This document shows, piece after piece, positions 1 through 7,253 of a DNA stretch of 64,000 bases. The DNA is from CAZTAO01 sp964611645 (GTDB taxonomy: Bacteria; Armatimonadota; UBA5829): NCBI GenBank assembly GCA_964611645.1, contig CAZTAO010000001.1, positions 62,001 through 126,000 on the forward strand. The letters run 5' to 3'. Every line of letters begins with the position of its first letter. The first letter of the stretch is position 1. The notes under the pieces were generated by a model. The model was not told the DNA's origin. It made no database searches and was given only the letters and a program-made list of their open reading frames with translations. The position numbers and the translations under genes were made by a program.

Positions 1-2
1 CG

Positions 3-242
3 TTCGGCGACCACGGCGTGAACGTTCCCGTCAAGAGCGCCGCGGGCGGCAGGAACGAGATCACGGTCCAGAACCACAATTATGCGGCGAAGCCCGGCGG
101 GGAGACCCAGTGCCTCTTCACCAACCTCCACGACGGCGCCTGCGAGGGCTTCTGCATCAAGTCGGCAAAGGCCGCCGGCACGAACTTCCTGCCTGGCCCG
201 GAATGGTTTGAACTACTTCTATCATCTGTGAGAGTGAACTGA
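3..242 (+). CDS. carA: Carbamoyl-phosphate synthase small subunit, C-terminal part (partial)
   Basis: The window opens inside this gene; the frame reads from base 3. The glutaminase subunit of carbamoyl-phosphate synthase hydrolyses glutamine and channels ammonia to CarB for pyrimidine and arginine synthesis. The visible 79 residues match the end of the class I amidotransferase domain: FGDHGVNVPVK, EITVQNHNYA and NLHDGACEG are family blocks. The usual HPEASPGP block, which supplies the catalytic His and Glu, is replaced by NFLPGP, so about four residues including HPE seem to be missing. The stop lies one base before carB, as in a normal carAB operon. Identity rests on motifs and context; whether the subunit is an active glutaminase is doubtful. 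Confidence 0.85.
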   Translation, partial: FGDHGVNVPVKSAAGGRNEITVQNHNYAAKPGGETQCLFTNLHDGACEGFCIKSAKAAGTNFLPGPEWFELLLSSVRVN

Positions 243-243
243 C

Positions 244-3200
244 ATGCCAAAAAGAACCGACATCAAAAAGATTCTCATCATCGGCAGCGGGCCGATTGTT
301 ATTGGACAGGCTTGCGAGTTCGACTACTCCGGCTCCCAGGCATGCAAGGCCTTCAGGGAAGAAGGCTATGAGGTTGTGTTGGTTAACTCCAACCCGGCCA
401 CCATCATGACCGACCCGGTAATGGCGGATCACACCTACATTGAGCCGCTCAATATCGAAACGCTCACCAAGATTATTGCGAAAGAGCGCCCGGACGCGGT
501 GCTTCCGACCCTGGGCGGCCAGGTAGGCCTGAACCTGGGCACATTCCTGGAGCGCGAGGGAGTGCTCAAGAAGTACGGCGTAGAGATGATCGGGGCCAGT
601 GAGCGAGCCATCGCCCGTGCAGAAGATCGCCAGCTTTTCAAGGACACGATGGAAAGCATCGGCCTGCGAGTTCCCAAGAGCGGCATCGCGGAGTCTCTTG
701 AAGAAGGCATGCGTATTATAAAGGAAGTAGGCTTCCCCGCTATCCTGAGACCGGCCTACACAATGGGCGGCGCGGGCGGGGCGACAGCCTACAACGCCGA
801 AGAGTTCGAGCGGATGCTTGCCTTTGCGCTCGACACCAGCCCCGTCCACCAGACCCTCATCGAGGAGTCGGTGCTAGGCTGGAAAGAGATAGAGTTTGAG
901 GTGATGCGCGACTGCCAGGATAACGTGATCCTCATCACCAGCATGGAAAACATCGACCCGATGGGAGTTCACACCGGCGACTCCATAGTGGTCGCCCCCG
1001 CTCAGACCCTCACCACTCCGGAGATGGAGCGGTTGGTCGACTTCTCCAAGCGAATCATCCGGGCGGTGGATATCACTGGCGGCGGCACCAACATCCAGTA
1101 CGGCGTGAACCCGGTGAATGGCGACGTTGTGGCAATCGAGATCAACCCGCGCGTCAGCCGCAGTTCCGCCCTGGCAAGCAAAGCCACTGGTTTCCCGATT
1201 GCGCGAGTGGCCGCTAAGCTGGCCGTCGGCCTCACGTTCGACGAGATCAAGAACGACATCACCGGCCAGACATACTCCGACTTCGAACCGACCATCGACT
1301 ACGTGGTTATGAAAGTCTGCCGGTTCACCTTTGAGAAATTCCCACAGGCCAACACTACGCTCAACACCAGCATGAAGGCTGTTGGGGAGTCCATGGCTAT
1401 CGGCCGCAACTTCAAGGAATCGCTCCAGAAGGGCATTCGCTCCCTGGAGATAGGCAGATACGGCCTCGGCTCCGACGGCAAGGACCTCAAGGAGAAAGAA
1501 CGCCGCGACATGGACCTCATTCGCGAGCGGCTGGCAAGGCCGACTGCCGAGCGGCTCTTCTTCCTGCGCTACGCAATCGAGAACGGAATGTCCACCGATG
1601 AAATCTACAGCCTCAGCAAGATCGACCCGTGGTTTGTGGAGAACGTGCGGGAACTGGTAGATTTCGAGAAGAAGCTGGCGGGCAAGTCGCTGGTAAGCAT
1701 TCCGGGCGATCTGCTGCGCGAAGCCAAGGAACTTGGCTACTCAGACATCCAGCTTGCGCATCTGCTGGAGTCAAACGAGGAGCAGGTGCGAATCCGGCGC
1801 AAGGTGCTGGGAATCGAGAGCACATTCTACCTGGTGGATACGTGCGCGGGTGAGTTCAGTGCCAAGCGGCCCTACTTCTACTCCACCTACGCTTCAGTTG
1901 ACGAAAGCCGCGCGTCCAGTAACCCCAAAAAGGTGATTATTCTTGGCGGCGGGCCCAACCGGATAGGGCAGGGGATCGAGTTCGACTACTGCTGCGTTCA
2001 CGCCTCCTACGCCCTGCGCGAGGCAGGCTACGAGAGCATAATCATCAACTGCAACCCGGAGACGGTCTCCACGGACTTCGATACGTCGGACAAGCTCTAC
2101 TTCGAGCCTCTGACCCGCGAGGACGTGCTTGACATAGTCGACCGCGAGAACCCGATGGGGGTGATCGTGCAGTTGGGCGGCCAGACTCCGCTGAACTTGA
2201 GCTTGCCTCTGAAGCGCGCGGGAGTGAACATCCTGGGGACATCCCCCGAAAGCATCGACCGCGCGGAAGACAGGAAGCTCTTCAGCGAGTTGGTGAACAA
2301 GCTGGGGCTCCGGCAGACTGTGAATGACACCGCCACCTCTGTCGATGAAGCTCTGGCCAAAGCACAAGCAATAGGCTACCCCGTGTTGGTTCGCCCAAGC
2401 TACGTGCTCGGCGGTCGTGCGATGGAGATTGTCTACGACGACACCGACCTGAAGGCATTCATGACCCTCGCCGCCGAAGCCTCCCCGGAGCGTCCTATTC
2501 TCATTGACAAGTTCCTGGACAATGCCATCGAAGTTGACGTGGACGCCATCTCCGACGGCGAGACCACTCTTGTATGCGGAGTGATGGAGCACATCGAACA
2601 GGCGGGGGTCCACTCCGGTGACAGCGCCTGCTCACTGCCGCCTTATAGCCTCTCTGATGAGCTTATCAAGGAGATCAAGAGGCAAGCCTACCTGCTGGCG
2701 GAAGAACTGGAGGTCCGGGGTTTGATGAATGTGCAGTTTGCCGTCAAGGACGGTGAAGTGTACATACTGGAAGTGAACCCGAGGGCTTCCCGCACCGTCC
2801 CATTTGTGGGCAAGGCCACCGGAATCCCGTGGGCGGGAGTGGCTACCCGAATTATGCTGGGAATGTCACTCAAAGACCAGGGAATCACCAAGGAGATACA
2901 GCCGAAGTACGTGTCGGTAAAGGAAGCTGTGTTCCCGTTTGTGCGGTTCCCGGGAGTTGACGTTGTGCTGGGGCCGGAGATGAGGTCCACTGGCGAGGTT
3001 ATGGGCATAGACTCCGACTTCGGCGGTGCCTACATCAAAGCCCAGATTGCGGCGGGACAGATCCTGCCGGAAAAGGGTAAGGTCTTCCTGAGTGTTTCTG
3101 ACTATGACAAGCCATCGGTCGGCGAGATTGGCAGGAAGCTGACAGCGATGGGCTTCGAGATCGTGGCAACATACGGAACAGCCGCCGCGCTTCGCGAGGC

Positions 3201-3486
3201 CGGAGTGGAAACAACGCTGGTTCCAAAGATAGGCGAAGGCAGACCGGATGCCACCGATATGATCAAGAACGACGAGATCGCCCTGATAATCAACACCCCA
3301 TCAGGCAAGAAGCCCAGAATGCACGAGATCCAGATCCGCAGCACCTGCGTGGCCCGAGGCATACCTATCATTACAACCATGGCCGGAGCAAAGGCGACCC
3401 TGCTGGGCATGGAGACTGTCCGAGGCAAGGGAGTAGGCGTAAAGAGCCTGCAGGAATACCACGCGGATCTGGCCGACAGCAAATAG
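244..3486 (+). CDS. carB: Carbamoyl-phosphate synthase large subunit
   Basis: This 1080-residue protein has the full length of bacterial CarB. It makes carbamoyl phosphate from bicarbonate, ammonia and two ATP in the cytoplasm. Two homologous ATP-grasp halves are evident: the first starts with KKILIIGSGPIVIGQACEFD, the second near residue 560 with KKVIILGGGPNRIGQGIEFD. Both show the metal-binding INPRVSRSS and VNPRASRTVPF strands. The last ~140 residues form the MGS-like allosteric domain (KVFLSVSDYDKP, NTPSGKKPRMHEIQIRSTC). It follows carA by one base and is probably cotranslated. It ends before a strong hairpin that separates it from the convergent sensor kinase gene. Confidence 0.98.
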   Translation: MPKRTDIKKILIIGSGPIVIGQACEFDYSGSQACKAFREEGYEVVLVNSNPATIMTDPVMADHTYIEPLNIETLTKIIAKERPDAVLPTLGGQVGLNLGTFLEREGVLKKYGVEMIGASERAIARAEDRQLFKDTMESIGLRVPKSGIAESLEEGMRIIKEVGFPAILRPAYTMGGAGGATAYNAEEFERMLAFALDTSPVHQTLIEESVLGWKEIEFEVMRDCQDNVILITSMENIDPMGVHTGDSIVVAPAQTLTTPEMERLVDFSKRIIRAVDITGGGTNIQYGVNPVNGDVVAIEINPRVSRSSALASKATGFPIARVAAKLAVGLTFDEIKNDITGQTYSDFEPTIDYVVMKVCRFTFEKFPQANTTLNTSMKAVGESMAIGRNFKESLQKGIRSLEIGRYGLGSDGKDLKEKERRDMDLIRERLARPTAERLFFLRYAIENGMSTDEIYSLSKIDPWFVENVRELVDFEKKLAGKSLVSIPGDLLREAKELGYSDIQLAHLLESNEEQVRIRRKVLGIESTFYLVDTCAGEFSAKRPYFYSTYASVDESRASSNPKKVIILGGGPNRIGQGIEFDYCCVHASYALREAGYESIIINCNPETVSTDFDTSDKLYFEPLTREDVLDIVDRENPMGVIVQLGGQTPLNLSLPLKRAGVNILGTSPESIDRAEDRKLFSELVNKLGLRQTVNDTATSVDEALAKAQAIGYPVLVRPSYVLGGRAMEIVYDDTDLKAFMTLAAEASPERPILIDKFLDNAIEVDVDAISDGETTLVCGVMEHIEQAGVHSGDSACSLPPYSLSDELIKEIKRQAYLLAEELEVRGLMNVQFAVKDGEVYILEVNPRASRTVPFVGKATGIPWAGVATRIMLGMSLKDQGITKEIQPKYVSVKEAVFPFVRFPGVDVVLGPEMRSTGEVMGIDSDFGGAYIKAQIAAGQILPEKGKVFLSVSDYDKPSVGEIGRKLTAMGFEIVATYGTAAALREAGVETTLVPKIGEGRPDATDMIKNDEIALIINTPSGKKPRMHEIQIRSTCVARGIPIITTMAGAKATLLGMETVRGKGVGVKSLQEYHADLADSK

Positions 3487-3502
3487 CGCAATACGGAAGC
3501 AG

Positions 3503-3552
3503 CCCCCACATTCCCCATCCTGCGAGGAGGGGGAATGTGGGGGCGGTTCCTT
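3503..3552. terminator. Strong hairpin of the dispersed GC-rich repeat family
   Basis: CCCCCACATTCCCC (3503-3516) pairs perfectly with GGGGAATGTGGGGG (3530-3543) around a 13-base loop and is followed by CGGTTCCTTCT. It sits between the convergent carB and sensor kinase genes and could end transcription on the plus strand. The loop and 3' flank match the repeat family found elsewhere in this window, so the terminator is probably a member of that family. Confidence 0.6.
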
Positions 3553-3635
3553 CTACGCTCTATGAACACGCTGAAGCGGCAGGGCTACTTCGCGGGCATG
3601 CAGCGCCAGACGTCGCCCAGGATGTGAGTCGGGAC

Positions 3636-5030
3636 TCAACTGCCGCTGGGGAGTCGTATAGTGAACGTGCTCCCCTGGCCCTCTTTGCTGTACGCTTCCG
3701 CGCTTCCCCCGTGAGCTTCGGCGGTGTGTTTCACTATCGCCAGACCGATGCCGGCGCCGCCCGTTCGAGACCTCACCCTATCCGCCCTGTAGAACCGCTC
3801 AAACACTCTCGCCAGGTCTTCGCGAGCGATTCCCTCGCCTGTGTCCTGCACCTCTATCACAACCCAGCTCTCGCTCTTCCTGGCTGATACAGTCACCTGG
3901 CCACCGGAGGGAGTGAACTTGACGGCGTTGTCCAGCAGATTGCCGACCGCCCTGGCCAATCGCGTTCTGTCGGCAGTGATGCTGATGTCCGGCTCTGGCA
4001 ACAAGCTGACGGTGATGCTCTTCTGTTGCGCCCTTGGCGAAATGCTCACAATTAGCTCTTCGAGCATCGGCTTGAGATCAAACACTTCCTTGTCCAACGT
4101 CAGAGCGCCTGCCATAATCGCTGAAAGCTCCAGCAGTTCATCGATCATCGCCTCAAGCCGCTCGGTCTCCGATATGACGGTTCCAAAGAGCGCCGCCGAG
4201 TCATCCCCGAGCCTCTCCGCCCGACGCTGGAGGACCTCGCTTGTAACCCGGATATTGCTTACCGGCGATCTGAGCTCGTGCGATACGTTGCCCATAAAAT
4301 CGCGCCTAACGCTCTCAAGCTCCTGAAGCCGCGAGGCCATTGTGTTCATGTCCGCCGAGAGTTCACCCAGTTCGTCTCCGCCCGGTCTCTTGACCCTAGT
4401 GCTGAAGTCGCCTCCGGCGATGCGCCTCGACAGTTGGCGCATCTTCCTGATCGGTATGATCAGGGCCTGTGCCAAGGCAAGTGAAACAACAACGCTCAAC
4501 ACTATCACGCCGAAAAGCGCGAGGGCGGTGATCCTCTTGATGGGCGCTAGTGAAGCCCTGTAGTCCTTTTCCAGAAGCCACGCTCTGACAGCTCCCACTA
4601 CTTTGCCGTCGTGCTCGATGGGAACTGAGGCCACTATGTGCTCATCGTCGTCCCTGGTTCCGGGCTTGACTTGAGCCTGCGGCGTGCCGCCCAGGGCGAG
4701 ATCGACTCCACTGAGTTTGCTGCCCTCCGGAGTCGAGGTAGTGCTTGCCGTTAGGACTCTTCCGTCTCTGTCGACAACGGCGAAAACGCCCGGGTCCTCG
4801 GATGCCAGTTTGCGCATGGCATGCCTTGCCTGGCGAAGACCATTGGGAGTGCCGAAGTCAGCCTCCAGGGCGTCTGCGAGTGCGTACGCGCTGGAGGTAA
4901 GCGCGTGCTCCTGGTACTTTACCTGAAGCTCCTTGAAAGATATGTAGAGGTAGACGGACGCAGCGACCGCGGCAACCGTGGCAACTGCCAGGTGGCTTGC
5001 CACCAGTCGGGATTTGATGCCGAATGCCAT
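3636..5030 (-). CDS. Membrane sensor histidine kinase, two-component system
   Basis: This 464-residue protein has the layout of an envelope sensor kinase: TM1 at about 10-32, a periplasmic domain of about 130 residues resembling a Cache/PAS fold, TM2 at 168-190, a HAMP linker at 190-243 and a HisKA domain with phospho-acceptor His251 in VSHELRSP. The catalytic ATPase domain shows the N box (NLLDNAVKF), G1 (DTGEGI), F (FERFYR) and G2 (GGAGIGLAI) boxes. It starts two bases after the regulator gene, in the PhoB-PhoR order. The signal is unknown; the PhoR/WalK-like architecture gives only a general hint of phosphate or envelope sensing. Confidence 0.93.
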   Translation of the reverse strand: MAFGIKSRLVASHLAVATVAAVAASVYLYISFKELQVKYQEHALTSSAYALADALEADFGTPNGLRQARHAMRKLASEDPGVFAVVDRDGRVLTASTTSTPEGSKLSGVDLALGGTPQAQVKPGTRDDDEHIVASVPIEHDGKVVGAVRAWLLEKDYRASLAPIKRITALALFGVIVLSVVVSLALAQALIIPIRKMRQLSRRIAGGDFSTRVKRPGGDELGELSADMNTMASRLQELESVRRDFMGNVSHELRSPVSNIRVTSEVLQRRAERLGDDSAALFGTVISETERLEAMIDELLELSAIMAGALTLDKEVFDLKPMLEELIVSISPRAQQKSITVSLLPEPDISITADRTRLARAVGNLLDNAVKFTPSGGQVTVSARKSESWVVIEVQDTGEGIAREDLARVFERFYRADRVRSRTGGAGIGLAIVKHTAEAHGGSAEAYSKEGQGSTFTIRLPSGS

Positions 5031-5032
5031 CC

Positions 5033-5731
5033 TCAGGCCTCCGCCATCTTGTATCCCACACCACGGACTGTCAAGAGGTAGACCGGGTTTGAAGGGTCGC
5101 GCTCGATCTTCGCCCGGAGTCTTCGAATGTGAACGTCGAGGGTCTTCTCCTCGCCGTAGAAATCATCACCCCATACGCGGCACATAAGATCGTCTCGCTC
5201 GAAGACCCTTCCCGGCTTTCGCGCCATGATCGCGAGAAGCTCATACTCCTTCAGAGGCAGGAGAACAAGGCTGCCGCCCACGCGCACCTCCCGCCGCGAG
5301 AAGTCCACTGTGAGCGCTCCTACAGTGGAGACGTCGGGCTTCTCCGAGCCTTCGTAACCGTCCATCTCCGGCCTGCGGAGCGCGGATTTCACGCGGGCAA
5401 CAAGCTCGCGGAAGTTGAAAGGCTTGGTAACATAGTCGTCCGCGCCGACTTCCAGCCCCACGATCTTGTCGATGTCGTCCTTCTTCGCTGTCAGCATGAT
5501 CACGGGAACAGGGGAACTCCGGCGGATCATACGGCAGACTACAGTCCCGTCCATCCCGCCCAGCATGAGATCGAGGATGACCAGGTCTGGGGACTCACGT
5601 TTGAAGGTATCCAGGGCGTCGTCTCCGCTGGTAACGGAGACGACCGCAAACCCCTCATCGCGAAGCCCGGCACCAAGCGACGCGACCAAAGCCGCATCGT
5701 CATCAACTATGAGTATCTTCTTTCCGGGCAA
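5033..5731 (-). CDS. OmpR/PhoB-family response regulator
   Basis: The 232-residue protein has a receiver domain (acidic pocket DDD at 10-12, phospho-acceptor Asp54 in VILDLML, Thr81 and Lys103) and a C-terminal winged helix ending in LRAKIERDPSNPVYLLTVRGVGYKM, of the OmpR class. The TTG start at 5731 is preferred because GGAGAG lies five bases upstream and the protein then begins MPGKKILIVDDD; an upstream ATG at 5788 would add 19 residues that look non-coding and would place the start inside the putative operator. It forms an operon with the downstream kinase. A consensus promoter and three 11-bp direct repeats precede it, which suggests autoregulation. Confidence 0.94.
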   Translation of the reverse strand: MPGKKILIVDDDAALVASLGAGLRDEGFAVVSVTSGDDALDTFKRESPDLVILDLMLGGMDGTVVCRMIRRSSPVPVIMLTAKKDDIDKIVGLEVGADDYVTKPFNFRELVARVKSALRRPEMDGYEGSEKPDVSTVGALTVDFSRREVRVGGSLVLLPLKEYELLAIMARKPGRVFERDDLMCRVWGDDFYGEEKTLDVHIRRLRAKIERDPSNPVYLLTVRGVGYKMAEA

Positions 5732-5786
5732 CTGTTCTCTCCAGCGGCAGACAGCTCGCATCTGCCGAGACTTTGTGGTCTCCCGC

Positions 5787-5819
5787 AAAGTTTACCTGAT
5801 GGCTACCCTGAGGTAACCT
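5787..5819 (-). promoter_or_regulatory. Three contiguous 11-bp direct repeats, putative regulator operator
   Basis: Read on the minus strand, AGGTTACCTCA (5819-5809), GGGTAGCCATC (5808-5798) and AGGTAAACTTT (5797-5787) form three head-to-tail 11-bp units with core GGTwrmC. OmpR/PhoB-type regulators bind direct repeats with this helical period. The array lies between the predicted transcription start and the regulator start codon. Confidence 0.5.
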
Positions 5820-5836
5820 TGGTGGTTCATACTCTG

Positions 5837-5865
5837 ATTGTAGCATCGGAGTAACCGAGTGTAAA
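5837..5865 (-). promoter_or_regulatory. Sigma-70 type promoter of the two-component operon
   Basis: On the minus strand TTTACA (5865-5860), a 17-base spacer and TACAAT (5842-5837) form a near-consensus promoter that would start transcription near 5830, about 100 bases upstream of the regulator start codon. Confidence 0.65.
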
Positions 5866-5910
5866 GCGTGAAACGTACTCCGGGAACCGGCAACGAAAGG
5901 CTGATATCTG

Positions 5911-6585
5911 TTGAGCATCCAAGAGGAAACAGACATAGGGCGTCTGCTGGAGCATCTGGGGACTCATCCGGACCATGGGTTGTCGCAGGTGGAGGCCTAC
6001 AGTCGGCTGCGCAGGTACGGCGCGAACGAGTTGGAGAGGCCGTACATGCGCTTTGTGGCGCTGAGAAGCGCGGCTCTGTTGTGCCTCGCTGCCGGCACGG
6101 TGCTGGCGATAGATGGCCTGCTGGCGTATGCCCTGGGTATGGCCGCGCTCAGCGCCTGTCTTGCCCTCGCGACTTCAGCGATGAGGGCTCGATACAAGCG
6201 AGTCTCTTGCGCCTCGGGGCCACCTGCCGCGTGCTCCGTGATCAGGGGTGGCAAGTTGCTGCAGGCGCCTGTGTATCAGTTGGTGCCGGGGGACATAGTG
6301 CGGATCAGGGCCGGTGAGACTGTGCCGGCGGACGGTCGGCTGACAGAAGCCGTGGACCTTGTGGTCCGGGAGGAGTCGGTCTCGGGCAGCCCTGAGCCGG
6401 TCAAGAAAGATGCTCTGCATCCATCCAACCCGGCCGAGCCGACCGGGGAGAGCAAGAACAGTGTGTTCATGGATACAGCGGTTGTCCAGGGAAGAGGAAC
6501 GTTCGTTGTAACTCAAACAGGCAGGAACACGCGGGTCGGTAGAATCAGGACTCTGGCGCAAGGGAAGCGGGCCGGCAAGCTCTAG
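5911..6585 (+). pseudogene. P-type ATPase N-terminal fragment lacking the phosphorylation domain
   Basis: The 224 residues cover only the start of a P2-type cation ATPase: a cation-ATPase N-terminal domain (GLSQVEAYSRLRRYGANELE), a hydrophobic pair of helices at about 47-88 and the actuator domain (VPGDIVRIRAGETVPADGRL). The family TGES loop, whose Glu is needed for dephosphorylation, reads SGSP. The ORF ends right after the actuator domain, and no DKTGT or GDGxND coding is seen downstream before the next gene. TTG at 5911 with GAAAGG upstream is a plausible start, so it may still be translated. Most likely it is a remnant of a second ATPase; a small regulatory protein is the alternative. Confidence 0.7.
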
Positions 6586-6659
6586 CGGAGCGTCAGGCGG
6601 CGAGCAACAAGATAGTATACAGTTGAATATCACTAGCAATGGGTATGGGAGAGAGTAAC

Positions 6660-7001
6660 ATGAAATGTCCGGTATGTGAAGAACGAATGCGAGAAGTCGA
6701 GAAGAACGGTGTAACACTGGATGTCTGCCCGGGCTGCAAAGGTGTGTGGCTGGACAGGGGCGAACTGGAGAAACTTCTGGAGCTAAGCGCAGCCGGTGGA
6801 ACCACGAGACCCGAAACGGGCTCGCCGGGCTACCAGGCGCCCAGACCTTACGAAGGGCGCGATGAGCACGGACGCGAAAGCCGAGAGCATGACAGCGACC
6901 ACGATCGCCGCGAGAGCGGGGAGCGCGGTTACGGCGAGCGCAAGAAGAAGGGTTCGTGGCTGGGAGACATCATTGGAGGATTCGGCGGAGGCGACGACTG
7001 A
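6660..7001 (+). CDS. TFIIB-type zinc-ribbon protein
   Basis: This 113-residue protein starts at ATG 6660 with GGGAGAGAG upstream. Residues 1-45 form a zinc ribbon with two Cys pairs (MKCPVCEERM and DVCPGCKGVWLDRGELEKL), the pattern of the bacterial zf-TFIIB family. After it comes a charged, His/Arg/Glu-rich linker and a Gly/Asp-rich tail (GDIIGGFGGGDD). Proteins of this family are common and mostly uncharacterised. It lies between the ATPase remnant and the intact ATPase, so a role linked to metal or ion handling is conceivable but only by context. Confidence 0.8.
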   Translation: MKCPVCEERMREVEKNGVTLDVCPGCKGVWLDRGELEKLLELSAAGGTTRPETGSPGYQAPRPYEGRDEHGRESREHDSDHDRRESGERGYGERKKKGSWLGDIIGGFGGGDD

Positions 7002-7027
7002 CCCCCCCCGTCAGCCTGCGCGCGAAT

Positions 7028-7067
7028 GGCCTGCCGTTCCTACTCTGGTCCTCGGGAATGGCAGGCC
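7028..7067 (+). terminator. Hairpin after the zinc-ribbon gene
   Basis: GGCCTGCCGTTCC (7028-7040) and GGAATGGCAGGCC (7055-7067) pair over 13 positions with one G-U pair and a 14-base loop. No T-run follows, so termination would have to be factor-dependent or the element has another role. Confidence 0.4.
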
Positions 7068-7128
7068 GATTACCATAGCTATCGGGGCTGGATAACCCAT
7101 TGACGTAATGGCTCAGTCTTCGTGAGCA

Positions 7129-7175
7129 ACTCCCTCTCCCCGGCCTCGCGGGGAGAGGGTTGGGGTGAGGGGCAC
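7129..7175. repeat. Dispersed GC-rich hairpin repeat, short form
   Basis: CCCTCTCCCC (7132-7141) pairs with GGGGAGAGGG (7150-7159) and is followed by TTGGGGTGAGGGGC. This matches the short form of the intergenic repeat seen at 36870, 40555 and 54871. Confidence 0.65.
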
Positions 7176-7253
7176 GCACTATCTGGCGGATATTGTACTC
7201 ATCAATACTGAACCGTTACCCGTTGACCTCGACAACGATTAGAGGAGTTCCTA

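Noticed and set aside
1894..2613. 239-codon minus-strand ORF inside carB
   Set aside because: It lies wholly within the conserved second half of carB and has no features of its own.
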